A DNA stretch of 64,000 bases from Tricholomella constricta (GCA_013368375.1 JAACJP010000017.1:558001-622000); one strand, 5' to 3'; positions 21,336-32,846 are shown, counted from the first letter of the stretch. Numbers and translations are program-made. The notes: a model not told the origin generated them from the sequence alone.

Positions 21336-24300
21336 TCACCCCCCCTTTTGAATCGCAACGACTCGGTGCGGGATAGCGGTGGCGAAGATGGCCGGGGATA
21401 ATGTGAACATGCCACGAATGTGGCGGGCAGCGTCGGGGTTGTCGCGGTGGAACTTGCGTACCAGATCGGGGGCGGTGACATTTTCGCGTGGTTCCCATGA
21501 AGCTTCTTCGTAACCATAGCCTTTCCACAGGACCTTGTACTGTAGTTTTTTGCGGAAGGTTCGGCTATCAAGGATCTTTTCAACTTCGTAATGGGGTTCA
21601 TCGTCGATTATGTCGGGGGGAGGAGGAGGATTGGACCGACGACCTTCGATCGGATCAGCGACGGCGGGGATGAGTTTCACGACGTGGAAGACTGGGTGGA
21701 TGCGCTTCATGGACTGAGGCAGCAGGAGGCGGTATGCGAGCGGGCCGACTCGCCTTTGCACGACAAAAGGGCCAAGGTAACGATGCGACAATTTCTTAGA
21801 TGGTCGGGTCGTAGAAATGTCGGTCGCGTCCAAGTACACCTTGTCGCCAGGCTGGTAGTCGGGCGTTGGGGCGTGTCGCTGGTTGTAGTACCGCTCCATG
21901 TCGTCTTTGGCCTTTGAGAGCGCTGCCTTGGCTTCCTCCTGTGCTTCCTTCATGCGCTCCACAAACTCGTCGGCCGACTCGTTCTTGGAAGCGCCCCGAC
22001 GTGGCTCAAAGCCCATGCGTGGATGCCGACCAGTGTCGAGCAGGAAGGGGGTCTGCTGCGTCGCCGAATGTACATGGTTGTTGTAACTGAATTCGGCGTC
22101 GGGCAAGAGGTCCTCCCAGTCGTTCTGACGCTCATTGCAGAAGACCCGCAAGAACTGTTCCAGCTCCTGGTTGACGCGTTCGGTCTGTCCGTCGGTCTGC
22201 GGGTGGTATGCCGTCGAAGCCGACAGCTTGATACCCAGGAGTCGGTACAGTTCGCGCGTGAATTCGGCGACGAACTGTGGACCTCGATCGGAGACAAAGG
22301 CATCTGGGAGACCGTGGAGCTTCCAGACGTGGCGCCGGTAGAGGTTCGCAGCCCCCAAAGCCGAACAAGTCGTGTGCGACGCAATGAAGTGCGCGCGTTT
22401 TCCGACCGAATCCACGACGTTCATGATTGCGTCGTGGCCATTGGACTCGGGGAGTTCGGTGATGAAGTCGACCGACACGACATTCCATCGGCCTTCGGGA
22501 ATGGGGAGCGGCTGCAGCTGTCCGACGGGGAGTTGGCGGCGGGGTTTCGTGCGCAAGCACATGTCGCAGGTGCTGGTGTAGGAACCGATGAAGCGCGACA
22601 TCTGGGGCCACCAGTAGTTGCGCGACACCAGCTCTAACGTCTTCCAGCGACCTGGGTGACCGGCGACCTTGGAGTCGTGGTGGTGCTCCACGATGCGTCG
22701 GCGGAGGTCAGGAACGTTCGGGACATAGATCCGTCCACGGAACGTGAGCAGACCGCCTTCCTCTCCCCACTCGCCAAAGCGAAGGGAGCGACCGGCGATC
22801 TTGGATGCCCTGACCAGTTGCGCCGCTTTCGCGACCGCATCCTCCTGTGCGCCATCGCGGTTGCCCTTGCAAATTGCCTTCAGCACGTCATCCTCTTCTC
22901 CGACCAATACAAGACCTTCAGTCGCACGAACCGCGAAGAACTCGGGTTTGAGCAGTACGATGTCGGCGTTGTCAGCACTTCCGTCGCCATGGTCGGAGCG
23001 GCGCGATAACGCGTCGGGTTTGCCCATGCTACGGCCAGGACGGTGGTGGAGGGCGAAGTCAAAGTTAGCGAGGTAGAGCGACCATCGGGCTTGACGCCGA
23101 TTGAGTTTCTTCGCGGTGAGGAAGTACTCAAGGTTCTTGTGGTCGGTCCAGATCTCTACCTTGTGCTTTGCGCCTTCTACGAAGTGTCGCCACTCCTCCA
23201 GAGACCGGATGATCGCTAGCATCTCCTTGTCATGGATCTCGTAGTTCCGCTCGACGGCATTCAAGCTCTTTGAGTAGAACGCGACGGGGTGCCATTTACC
23301 GTCGGACGGCGACTCTTGCGACAGGACCGCGCCCGTCGCGAAGTCAGATGAATCGGCTTCGATGCGGTACGGTCGGTCGTCGTCAGGGAACATGAGAACG
23401 GGCCCCGATGTGATCGCTGACTTCAGAAGGCCAAAGGCCGACTGCTCCGACTCTCCCCATCGCCAGGCGACGTCCTTGCCCGTCAGATCGAACAGGGGTC
23501 GGGCGTGATGCGAGAAGTCCTGGATGAACCGTCGGTAGAAGTTAGTGAAGCCTAGGAATGCTTGCACTTCCTTCTTGTTCTTCGGCGCTGGCCATTCCAA
23601 CACTCCAGCGACCTTAACAGGGTCCATCTCCGCTTGCCCTTGCGAAATGATCAGCCCCAGATACTCGATCTTGGTCTGTTCGAATTCGCATTTCTCGGGC
23701 TTTAAGAACAACTGATGTTCGCGGAGTCGGTCCAGTACTAATCGCGCGACCCGACGGTGTTCCTCTAGAGTCTTGGTATAAATCAAGATGTCGTCGAGGT
23801 ACACGCAAACAACACCTTCGGCGATCAGATCGCGGAAAATATCATTCATCATGGTCTGAAATGTGGCGGGGCTGTTCGTGAGGCCGAAGAACATGACGAG
23901 CGGCTCGAAGAGACCGCGGTTCGTCCGAAACGCTGCCTTCCACTCGTCGCCTTCCTTGATCCGAACATTGTTGTACCCCCATCGGACGTCCAGCTTGGTG
24001 AAGTACCGCGCGCCGCGAAGGTTATTCACCAGTTCGCTAATGAGGGGCAGCGGGTATCGGTTCTTCACCGTGAGCGCATTGAGCATCCGATAGTCCTGTA
24101 CCAGGCGGAGCGACCCGTCCTTCTTCTTGATGAAGAAGACCGGTGATGCCATGGGCGACTTGGACGGTCGGATACGACCCGTCTCGAGATTCTCTTTGAG
24201 GAACGCGTCGAGTTCAACCTGTTCCGCCGGTGACAGCGGGTAGACCTTCGTGCCGGTTGGTGACGCGCCCGGCTCCAGTTCGATCGCATGGTCCCATTGC

Positions 24301-25376
24301 TTGCGCTCTGGGAGCTCATCGAACGCAACTTTGGAGAAGACATCTTCAAAGTCGTGGAGGTGGGTGGGTACGGCGTCGCGGAACGTTTTGGGCATGGAGT
24401 TAGCAGCGTGCGCTTCCGCAAGTCGCTGTGATGTCGTTTGGCTGGCCCGAATATGTTCGGCGGTCGGGGTCGGATGGATCGCGGTCGCGAAGATGCGATC
24501 GCCATTCAGGAAGGTCTCCGTCAGGAAGTCGTCGGACTCTGGGTCAGGTTCCTCCAGGATCGGAGTGTAGGGGAGGAACTCGTCGTCATCAGAGTCGTCC
24601 TCCACGTACGGATTGGTCGGGGCCCGCAGGTCAGGCTCAATCGTCGGGATGCCATCGGCTCGACAGGCACGGATTGCTGCACGCACTTTGGTACGTGCGC
24701 GCCGATCGGCTTTGACCTCATCCTTGCAGGTGTCGCACTGCATCGGACAGCGATTCATCTTCACCTCTTTGGTCTCCCAGTCGATCTCAGGGTTGTGGTT
24801 TTTAAGCCAGTTGAACCCGAGGATCATGTCGTGCTTGCCTAACTGGGTGACCCCGAAGACGGCTCGTTCGGTATGACCATTGTATCGCAAGACAGCTTCT
24901 ACGATGCAAGAGACCGAACCACCTTCGTTGAGGGTGCCGTCTACGTTGTAAACTGGGGACGGCCGACTAAGCACCTTGGTCGTGAGTTTGTGTTTCTCGA
25001 CGAAAGCGATATTGAGAAAGCTGCCGGTCGCTCCGCTGTCCACTAGCGCAGTGACGGCGTGCGACTCCTGGGTGTCGGTGGTCTCCAGTTCAACGTTGAG
25101 CCACAGGGATCTGGGGCAGGGGGAGGCAGCGGCGATGAAGCGACTAGGAAGTCGCTTTTCCCAGCGGGGTAGGCCACGACGCGACGGAGCGATCGGCTTT
25201 GCAACTGCGATCGGTGTCGTCGGGTCGGAGGGGTTTTGTACGTCTTTGTCGGTCGGTTCACTCGTAGGAATAGCAGCAATAATAGGTGTATTGGCATATT
25301 CTACGGACAGTGGAGCGAACCGATTACGACTAGACAACGGGGGCGTACGTTCCACCCGTTGTGCGATTAAAAACCC
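21336..25376 (-). CDS. GypB-2 pol: protease, RT, RNase H, integrase, chromodomain
   Basis: This frame is entered by -1 frameshifting at 25376-25370 and is open to a TGA at 21336, about 1340 residues. Protease has ALVDSGATGSFLN (DSG). RT has LDVRWGYNNVRI and the YLDDILIYTKT active site. RNase H has IEADSSDFATGAVL, NYEIHDKEMLAI and WTDHKNLEYF. Integrase has an HHCC finger (HHDSKVAGHPGRW...CDMCLRTK), VSVDFITELPE, FVSDRGPQF and NQELEQFLRV as DDE acids. A C-terminal chromodomain (HYEVEKILDSRTFRKKLQYKVLWKG...ASWEPREN) identifies a chromovirus, which integrates into methylated-histone chromatin. The last codons overlap the polypurine tract and the stop touches the LTR. No break is visible, so this copy could supply enzymes in trans. 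Confidence 0.95.
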   Translation of the reverse strand, partial: GFLIAQRVERTPPLSSRNRFAPLSVEYANTPIIAAIPTSEPTDKDVQNPSDPTTPIAVAKPIAPSRRGLPRWEKRLPSRFIAAASPCPRSLWLNVELETTDTQESHAVTALVDSGATGSFLNIAFVEKHKLTTKVLSRPSPVYNVDGTLNEGGSVSCIVEAVLRYNGHTERAVFGVTQLGKHDMILGFNWLKNHNPEIDWETKEVKMNRCPMQCDTCKDEVKADRRARTKVRAAIRACRADGIPTIEPDLRAPTNPYVEDDSDDDEFLPYTPILEEPDPESDDFLTETFLNGDRIFATAIHPTPTAEHIRASQTTSQRLAEAHAANSMPKTFRDAVPTHLHDFEDVFSKVAFDELPERKQWDHAIELEPGASPTGTKVYPLSPAEQVELDAFLKENLETGRIRPSKSPMASPVFFIKKKDGSLRLVQDYRMLNALTVKNRYPLPLISELVNNLRGARYFTKLDVRWGYNNVRIKEGDEWKAAFRTNRGLFEPLVMFFGLTNSPATFQTMMNDIFRDLIAEGVVCVYLDDILIYTKTLEEHRRVARLVLDRLREHQLFLKPEKCEFEQTKIEYLGLIISQGQAEMDPVKVAGVLEWPAPKNKKEVQAFLGFTNFYRRFIQDFSHHARPLFDLTGKDVAWRWGESEQSAFGLLKSAITSGPVLMFPDDDRPYRIEADSSDFATGAVLSQESPSDGKWHPVAFYSKSLNAVERNYEIHDKEMLAIIRSLEEWRHFVEGAKHKVEIWTDHKNLEYFLTAKKLNRRQARWSLYLANFDFALHHRPGRSMGKPDALSRRSDHGDGSADNADIVLLKPEFFAVRATEGLVLVGEEDDVLKAICKGNRDGAQEDAVAKAAQLVRASKIAGRSLRFGEWGEEGGLLTFRGRIYVPNVPDLRRRIVEHHHDSKVAGHPGRWKTLELVSRNYWWPQMSRFIGSYTSTCDMCLRTKPRRQLPVGQLQPLPIPEGRWNVVSVDFITELPESNGHDAIMNVVDSVGKRAHFIASHTTCSALGAANLYRRHVWKLHGLPDAFVSDRGPQFVAEFTRELYRLLGIKLSASTAYHPQTDGQTERVNQELEQFLRVFCNERQNDWEDLLPDAEFSYNNHVHSATQQTPFLLDTGRHPRMGFEPRRGASKNESADEFVERMKEAQEEAKAALSKAKDDMERYYNQRHAPTPDYQPGDKVYLDATDISTTRPSKKLSHRYLGPFVVQRRVGPLAYRLLLPQSMKRIHPVFHVVKLIPAVADPIEGRRSNPPPPPDIIDDEPHYEVEKILDSRTFRKKLQYKVLWKGYGYEEASWEPRENVTAPDLVRKFHRDNPDAARHIRGMFTLSPAIFATAIPHRVVAIQKGG

Positions 25377-26611
25377 TCCTCAGCATCGGAGGTGCCCGCG
25401 TCGGCCGACGATGGAGTCTGGTCGGCAGGAACTGCGTCTTTGCGGGCTAGACGCTCCATGATGAGCGACTCCAGCTCGTCGTCGAGCATGTGGCGCACGT
25501 CCTAGCGCAAGGGACAGTCACGCGAGTAGTGACCCTTCTTCTTGCACCGGAAGCAGTGGTCGTCGGCAGGTGCGACCCGGTCGCGCATCCGATCGACATC
25601 CATCGGGACGCCCAGGGGGAGCGGCCTAGGGGCTGGTGCGATGGGAGCGCGAGGGGCGGGAGGGGCAGAAGCGGGAGTGGGAATGGGAGTGGGGGCAGTA
25701 GCGAACGCCCATCGTGCGGCTACGGCGGTGGTTGGGCGGCCGTCCGGCGCCTTTGTCGGGACCATCCGACGGTGGAAGTCGTCCTCCGACCTCATGATGA
25801 AGTCTTGAGAACGGGCGATCCTCAGCCACTCCTCAATCTTCTCGTCGTGCGGGCGACCCGTGGTGATGCTTCCCAGTCGCCTCGAAAGCTTTGGGTCCAT
25901 GCCCCGACGGAATTTGAGGACCAGGTGGCGTCCATCGGGGTAGCCTGCCTTGACCCACAGGGATCGGAACGAGTCGATGTACTCATCGATCGACCGACCG
26001 TTCTGGAAGTACGCCGTCGACTCCAAGATGAGCGCGGCGTCAGCGACTTCGTCGAAGAGGAAGAACTCGCCGCGGAAGGTGTCTTCGAAGTCCTTCCAGG
26101 CGGGAAAGACGTCCTTGGCGGTTCCGAACTGGAACACCCGACTGACGAAGTCGGCGGCTCGTCCGTGCTGCATGTACGACAGCACCCATACGATTCGGGC
26201 GTGGTCGTCGGCGAAACTTCCCCCGCACAAGGAGAAGTAGAGGTTGCAGGCGTTCCAGAACGCGCGACCGCCTGACCGGGCGCCGTCGTAAATGGGAGGG
26301 GGCGACGGTCGGAGGTGGTGCGATCCTGATTGCGGAGCGCCTGGCAGCAGAGGGGTCGTCGCAGGCAACGGAGGGATCGTCTCAGGTGGCGGAGGGGTCG
26401 TGTCTGCTTCGGGAGCAGCGGGGGTGGGATTGGGGGGTGTCCCCGACATGAGTTTTTCGAAAAGAGCGGAGAGGCGGTCCATAGAGGCCGAGTTGGATGT
26501 GTTGGAGGCGGAGAGAGCCGAAATCGTGGCTTCCATATTCGCCAACCGCTCCTCCGTCGTGAGGAAGGGAGAGAACGGTCGTTCGAGCGGCATGTCACCA
26601 AATTCGGACAT
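25367..26611 (-). pseudogene. GypB-2 gag with a TAG nonsense codon at 25502
   Basis: ATG 26611 (MSEFGDMPLERPFSP). A capsid core (PPIYDGARSGGRAFWNACNLYFSL, HARIVWVLSYMQHGRAADF, AYFQNGRSIDEYIDSFRSLW, LVLKFRRGMDPKLSRRLGS) resembles the retrotrans_gag family and is followed by a zinc knuckle CFRCKKKGHYSRDC. In the undamaged GypB-3 copy the next codon pair is CGC TGG. Here TGG is TAG (25504-25502), cutting off the last 45 or so residues and the approach to the frameshift site. The original gag stop (TAA) lies at 25369-25367. Confidence 0.9.
25370..25376 (-). promoter_or_regulatory. -1 ribosomal frameshift heptamer, GypB-2
   Basis: On the minus strand the gag codons GAG GGT TTT TAA hold G_GGT_TTT, a canonical X_XXY_YYZ slippery heptamer directly before the gag stop. 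Slipping back one base enters the open pol frame. GypB-3 has the same heptamer and GypB-1 a one-base variant. Confidence 0.8.
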
Positions 26612-26725
26612 CTCGAAACGGGACTGGGCGGGCGATCAGAGCGAGCGCGCGTTGGACGGTCGCGTGTAGCAGACGCGTGTTTTGGCGCGGAAGCTGGTCG
26701 GTCGGCTTCGTCGGGTTTCTAAGAG

Positions 26726-26735
26726 ACACTATTCT
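26726..26735 (-). promoter_or_regulatory. Self-priming PBS of GypB-2
   Basis: Two bases inside the 5' LTR border, the minus strand reads AGAATAGTGT. It is complementary to ACACTATTCT on the minus strand of the same LTR (26863-26854), which lies about 35 nt after a TATATA box and so near the expected mRNA 5' end. No tRNA-type TGG motif occurs at this position. Confidence 0.7.
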
Positions 26736-26737
26736 GC

Positions 26738-27212
26738 TGTTAGGGCGACCTTTTAGAGCAGAGCTTAGTCGTACTGGCAAAGGGGAATCCAAAGTTATAT
26801 TGATGTACTGTAACGAGGTAAATAAGGCTTACCTGGCAAAGGGGAATCCAAAGAGAATAGTGTAAAGGATTCCCAGATGCCAGGGGGCCGGCTATATACA
26901 AGTGTGATACATGAGGGCAGGCTCTCCATAGTGTACTGTACATGTGATAATAACGACATGTGATAACCATGACAGGTGATAATGATGAGCAGGTTCCGGA
27001 TGCTGTCTGATGGTAACCATCGTCAGGATGTCAGGTGATCGGGAATATGAACAGGGAAACGAGGGGAATGACAGGAAGTGAGTAAGGTAAATATGTACAC
27101 CGACGCTTGGGTCAGAGCGTCGGGGTCGGGATCGCGATCGGTCAGGAGCGAGCGCACGTGTCGGGGAACAGTTGGTGAGCGTCGGAGGGCGTGAACGGGT
27201 GTTCCCCTAACA
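26738..27212 (-). repeat. GypB-2 5' LTR (475 bp)
   Basis: It appears identical to 20861-21335. On the minus strand the TATA-type box (TATATAG, about 26898-26892) lies roughly 35 nt upstream of ACACTATTCT, the probable transcription start. Confidence 0.95.
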
Positions 27213-28941
27213 GAGGCCTGGAGCACTGCGAGTGCCCATGCCCGAGGAATATAACGGGGCGCCAAGTATGGAAGAATTCGATACATGGCTATATAGTGTA
27301 CTCTGCTGGATGGAGATCAACCAGCTTGGGGGACAGGACCGGGAGCGAGAGCGAATCTCGTACGCAGGGATGTATCTCAAGGGTGCCGCCGCTGTGTGGT
27401 TTACGGACAACGTCGACGGTATTCACCGGCGACGTCGAGACTGGACGTTCAAGGACGTCATTACCGGATTATATGACCGGTTTATTCATGAAGCATCATT
27501 GCAGGATGCTTATGTAGGGTTCGAACGCGCTGTGTATAGCGCAGATGGCGGAATAAATGAATTCTTCCATCAATTAAAGAGATATGTGGAACGGATGGTG
27601 ATGCCACCCGACCCGTATACATTCAAACGGCGGTTTATGACCGGTATCCCAAGATACCTGCGCAAGGAAATCTTGAACAGGGGATTCACGGCGGAGACGT
27701 CGCGAATGCGAGAAATACTCGAAGCCGGGCTCAAAATTGAGCAGGCAAACCGAGTACTTCGCGGATACGATGATTATGAGGCAGTAGCCCGAAAATCATC
27801 GGAAAAGAAGGATACCGCTGTAGCGCGGGCTCCAACGAGAACGTATGAGGGTGGGAGCCGACCACCCTACAAGCCGACAGGTCCGGGAGGACAACGGTCA
27901 GAACCGAAATCGGACGGTAAGAAACCGCCAGCGACGCCTGTGAAGGGCGTAGACGGAGGGACGAAGCCCTCAGGCGAGAAGCGGCTAGCCTGCTTCGATT
28001 GTGGCAGCCTGGAGCATTTTGCGAGAAGCCGCAAGTGCCCCAAGAACAAGAGCAGCACTGCGCGACTGAACGCGGTGCGGGATATCGTGGACGATACGTC
28101 GGACACGGAAGTGGCTGGACGCAGCCATGATGTACGATGCGGCAGCGAACGACCAGCAGAAACGGCGCCCGTAGAACCAGAAGAGAGCGAGACGCCCCTT
28201 CTGGGGGAGCAATATGAGTCCGAAGGGGAGGACTATGCGTTGGAACAGTACGAGGAGTACGGTTCCGACGACGACAGAGACACAGTCGAACGACTGTGTT
28301 TCGGGAGGACCCTCGAGGACGACTCGGGGGATGAGGGACTTCCACTATTAGTGGAAGTCAGCGATAGTGAGTCGGAAGACGAGGGAGAGGCCGCACAGAT
28401 GTTCGCGGCGAATACAGCGGCTGGGACGGGGACGGGAACCCGACCCATTGTGGTTAAGAAGTCTACACGACTTCTTAAACGTCCAACGCGCAAAGCGCAG
28501 GAGCGCCAATGCTTTACGGCATTGGTAGAAATTAATGGGCTGAAGGCTTTCACCCTATTTGACTCGGGATGCACGGCGGAGGCTGTGTCCCCCGAATTTG
28601 CCAAAGTGGCGAAAATGAAAGTGCACCAACTGGAGGAAGTGGTGCCATTACAGTTGGGAACGAAGGGTAGTCGATCAGTGATCAACTACGGAACGACAGT
28701 CCCAATGAAGTATGAGGCGATAGACGCGCAAGTTTACTTTGATATAGTAAACTTGGATAAATACGACGCCATTATTGGCGTCGCATTGATGAGGCAGCTG
28801 GAAATCGAACTGGATTTCCGGCATAACTGTGTTCGGATAAGCGGGAGTCCTGCTCCGACGTTTATGGTCGAGGAGGAGACCCGAGAAATGGCGCGACGAA
28901 GCGCATTGAGGCGCAGCGACGCAGGGTATGGTCAGGAATGA
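27213..28941 (+). CDS. GypA-1 gag C-terminal part, zinc knuckle and protease, ending in TGA CTA
   Basis: In frame with the upstream gag part once GypB-2 is disregarded. Capsid: MEEFDTWLYSVLCWMEINQL, YLKGAAAVWFTDNV, DVITGLYDRFI, GGINEFFHQLKRYVERM and FMTGIPRYLRKEIL. Zinc knuckle: CFDCGSLEHFARSRKC (CX2CX4HX5C). An acidic linker rich in E, D and S follows, then aspartic protease with FTLFDSGCTAEAVSPEF and a closing IIGVALMRQLEIELDF. The frame ends at TGA (28939-28941) followed by CTA and is open in the same frame beyond it. The protease therefore belongs to the gag product and the enzymes to a readthrough product. Confidence 0.85.
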
Positions 28942-28944
28942 CTA
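28939..28944 (+). promoter_or_regulatory. UGA-CUA readthrough context between protease and RT, GypA-1
   Basis: GAA TGA CTA CCG, with the frame open on both sides. UGA followed by CUA is an established high-readthrough context in fungi and animals. GypA-2 has TGA CTC at the equivalent point. Confidence 0.65.
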
Positions 28945-31900
28945 CCGCGGGAAGGCAGAGTGCGCGTGGTCGACGATGTAGACGAGCGACCACGGTATCG
29001 GGGACTGGCAACGAGCGAGCCTCTGATAGTGTGTAACGACGAACGGTCGGACACAGACGGGAGGGGGTTGGGCATAACCCCAGAAGAGAAGCCGAGCGAA
29101 GGCACGCGGACGTCGGAAGGGCGACGGCGAGTGAGGATCGAGGAGGAGGAGGACGTGGATGCGCCCACTCCGGGAACGGGATTACCGAGGTCATTCCCGG
29201 TAATCATGGAGGACGACGATGTGTTGTCGACCGAAGACATTGAAAGAATGGTGGACGAAGCACCCGACATTCTTAGAAGCGGACGAAGCCGCTACCACAC
29301 ACTGAAGGATCTGCGCAAACTCGAGGAGATCGTACAGGAATTTACAAGGACGCGGTACCCGGAACGGGTACCACGGGAAGCAATACGTGCGGTATTCCCG
29401 GTAATACCGGAAGTGGATGATCCGTTTACGGATGAGCACGTCAGCGAGTCGCTGCGTGCGGTGACGGACAGACACCAAAAGCGGGTAGCCCAGATGGGCG
29501 CCCTTACCGAGGAGGATATCCCGAGATTGCGGGACGCATGGATGGAGTCCTGTAAGGACATCATGAATGGGGTACCGGAGGAACTACCTCCGGTACGAGG
29601 GGTTAATCACCACATTAATCTCGTCGACAATGACAAGCAGTACCATTACCACTTGCCACGGTGCCCGGATTCACTTCGGACACAACTGATGGAGAAGATC
29701 GCGCGGTACACACGCGCGGGATGGTGGGAGTCGGTGCAGACGTCACAAGCTGCACCAATGCTTTGTATACCAAAGAAAGACGGCCGACTGCGAACAGCAG
29801 TCGACAGTCGGAAAAGGAATGCGAACACGATTAAGGACGTGATGCCGTTCCCGGACCAGGACCAGATCCGACTGGATGTGGCACGAGCAAAAATTCGATC
29901 AAAAATCGATTTTTCGGATGCATACGAGCAAGTACGCGTCCATCCGCCGGACGTGCGCAAAAGCGCGTTCGCAACTGTGTTCGGCACATTCGTGAGCCAC
30001 ACAATGCAGATAGGGGACTGTAACGCGCCAGCGACGTTTCAGAGAGTCATGACGATGATATTTCGAGACTTTATCGGAATATTTCTACATGTATACTTGG
30101 ACGACTTGTTCGTATACAGCGCTACGGTAGACGAGCACGAGAAGCATCTCAAGCTCGTTTTTGACAAGATAAGGGAGAACAAGTTCTACCTTAAGAAGGA
30201 AAAGTGTGAACTTTACTCCGATAAAGTCGATTGCCTAGGGCATGTAACGACGACAAGGGATTGCACGCGACAGCGGACAAGATGGCGCGTATCCGCGAAT
30301 GGCGGAGACCGCGAAACTACGGCGATATCCAGAGATTTCTGGGTCTTGTACAGTATCTGGCGCACTTTCTGCCAGATATATCGTCGTATACGACACCACT
30401 GTCAGCAATGACACAGAATGGACAGGCCTTCGCATGGAGGCCCATCCACGAGTCATGCTTTCAAGCAATTAAGGACGCGTGTTGCAAAACGCCTGTCCTG
30501 GTGCCATTGGACCATAGCAAGGATGAACCCATATGGGTTATCTGCGACGCGTCGGTATCCGGCGTGGGCGCAATGTACGGACAGGGACCGACATGGCAGA
30601 CATGCAGGCTGGCGGGATTTATGTCCCGCAAATTTACGGATGCTCAAAGACACTATCGTGTGTTCGAGCAAGAGACGATAGCGATACTAGAAGCCCTCCT
30701 TAAGTGGGAGGATAAGCTTATAGGGTACCGTATACATGTGGTAACCGACCACAAGGCACTGGAGTTCTTCCAGACGCAGAGGCGGCTATCTAGCCGCCAG
30801 ACGAGATGGATGGAATATCTATTTCGCTTTGACTTTGACATTCGTTATGTCAAAGGATCACTAAATAAAGTAGCGGATGCGCTGTCCAGATATCACGAGA
30901 GTGATGTCTGGGATGACAGATTTACGATGAATGACTACGTTAACGCAGACGTTCGACTCGACCCAAGACACGACGACTTGCCGTGGGATAGGGTACGAGA
31001 AGTGGTGGATAAGGTCGTGGAACGACAGATCCAGCAAAAAGTGTTCACGCAGGAGCACAGCAGAATAGCGGTGCTCCGGGATTTGGTGCAAGAGCGAGAT
31101 GTGAGGGCGGCAGAGCTAGCGGCCGCCGCTGAGAACGGCGACGCGGGGGAGTCGGTCGCGAACAGTGCGGACGACCCCACCGTATTTCAGTCTCGGGAAC
31201 GCGGAGCGGACCTGAGAGCGACAGTCGAGAACGGGGAGGGGAATGAGGTATTCCTCTCCGCGGTGAAAGCGGGGTACGAGACGGACCCGCTGTTTAAAAA
31301 GATAGTGAGCGCACCCGCTCAGCATCCATCCTTTCGGGTAAAGGAAGGACTGGTGTGGGGGAAGAATAGAGGCGGAGAGGAGGTGCTATGCATCCCCTCC
31401 GCAAAGAACGGGGCACAATCACTGCACGGGCAAGTAATTGAACGTGCGCACCGAGTAGTGGGCCACTTCGGTCCACAACGTACCGCCGACTATGTGCGAC
31501 GGTGGTACTGGTGGCCACGACTTCAGCGTGAAGTCGAGGCGTTTTGCGCGTCCTGCCAGACGTGTATAACGACGAAAGGAGAGTACCGAGCACCGGCGGG
31601 GCTGGTGCACTCGTTACCGATACCCACGAAGCCATGGGAGTCGATCGGGATGGACTTTGTAGGTCCGTTCCCGGAAGTGGATGGATACAACTACTTGTGG
31701 GTAGTGGTATGCCGGATGACGTCCCAGGTGCACCTAGTACCACTAAATACGAGAACGACGGCGTCACAGCTGTCGTGGATTTACATGAGGGAGGTAGTGC
31801 GACTGCACGGTCTCCCGAGCTCGATCGTATGCGACCGGGACCCCAAGTTCACATCCAAGTGGTGGAAGGAACTACACCGACTGATGGGGTCGACGCTATT

Positions 31901-32846
31901 GATGTCTACAGCGTTCCATCCTCAGACGGATGGTGCCACAGAGAGGGCGAATCGGTCGATCGCGCAGATCATCCGATCGTGTATACGACCAGACCAGAGG
32001 GACTGGGTCGTAGCGCTGCCGATGGTCGAATTCGCAATTAATTCGAGTATTAGCGCGGCAACGGGGTTCGCCCCGTTTGAGGTTAACCACGGTTATATGC
32101 CAACGGTGATGACGAAGATCGACCCGGGGACGAAAGCGCCACCGGGGGTTCAGGAGTTCGCAGCGAATGCGCTGCGAAACATGGCAGCGGCGCACGATGC
32201 GATTATCGCGGCACACACATTTCAGCGACACCACGCGAACACGCGGAGGAGACCTGATCCAGTGATAGGTAAGGACGACCTTGTCTATCTATCAACGGAT
32301 AACCTGTCCCTACCATCCGGGAGGGCGGGTAAACTACTACCTAAATACGTGGGCCCGTACAGGGTCCTCGAGGTGTTTCCGGAGACGTCCAACTATGTGT
32401 TGGAGTTACCAGAAGCTCTTAGGAAGCGCAGGATACACCCGCGTTTCCATATATCGAGGATTCGCCCACATCAGGCGAATGACGACGCTCTGTTTCCTAA
32501 CAGAGCAACGCCGGAGGCCTATGATTTTGGGGCCCCCGACGAAACCGAATACTATGTCGACGAAATTGTCGGGCATCAGTGGACCGGGAAGGAGGTGTCC
32601 TTCCTGGTCAAGTGGACAATGGGCGACTCTACATGGGAGCCGCTCAAGACATGTGAGGAGCTCGAAGCGCTGGACAGCTACCTCGAACTCATTGGGGTGA
32701 AGGACTGGACAGCCCTTCCCCGGCGGGCGACGGTGACGACGCGCGCTAAGACGGGGGCGCGACGAATGGCGTCGAGACATACGGCCCGCGAGGGCGCAGT
32801 CACGGGACCGAACAGGTCTCAGAGTGGGAAGAAAAAACCGGCATAA
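28942..32846 (+). pseudogene. GypA-1 pol: RT, RNase H, integrase, chromodomain-like end; one-base deletion
   Basis: The leader has GRVRVVDDVDERP and TPEEKPSEG. RT includes WESVQTSQAAPMLCIPKKDG, KIDFSDAYEQVRV, GDCNAPATFQRVM and the LHVYLDDLFVYSAT active site. Near 30247 one base is missing (CLGHV then a frame change; the equivalent GypA-2 segment reads CLGHIIDDRG), after which the frame resumes as GLHATADKMARIREWRRP. RNase H has WVICDASVSGVGAMY and VTDHKALEFFQT. Integrase has GHFGPQRTADYVRRWYWWP...CASCQTC, IGMDFVGPFPE, IVCDRDPKF and ATERANRSIAQ. The end is chromodomain-like (YYVDEIVGHQWTGKEVSFLVKW...STWEP). The stop is TAA at 32846. Confidence 0.9.

Larger units (their letters stand above)
20861..27212 (-). 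mobile_element. GypB-2: Ty3/gypsy chromovirus, recent copy
   Basis: LTRs at 20861-21335 and 26738-27212 are both 475 bp and look identical. GAGGC flanks both ends (20856-20860 and 27213-27217). It is coded on the minus strand: gag at 26611-25367, a GGGTTTT slippery site at 25376-25370, pol to 21336. pol is one intact frame; gag has a single nonsense codon at 25502. Sequence next to the 5' LTR (26726-26735) is complementary to a site in that LTR, indicating self-priming. Confidence 0.95.
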
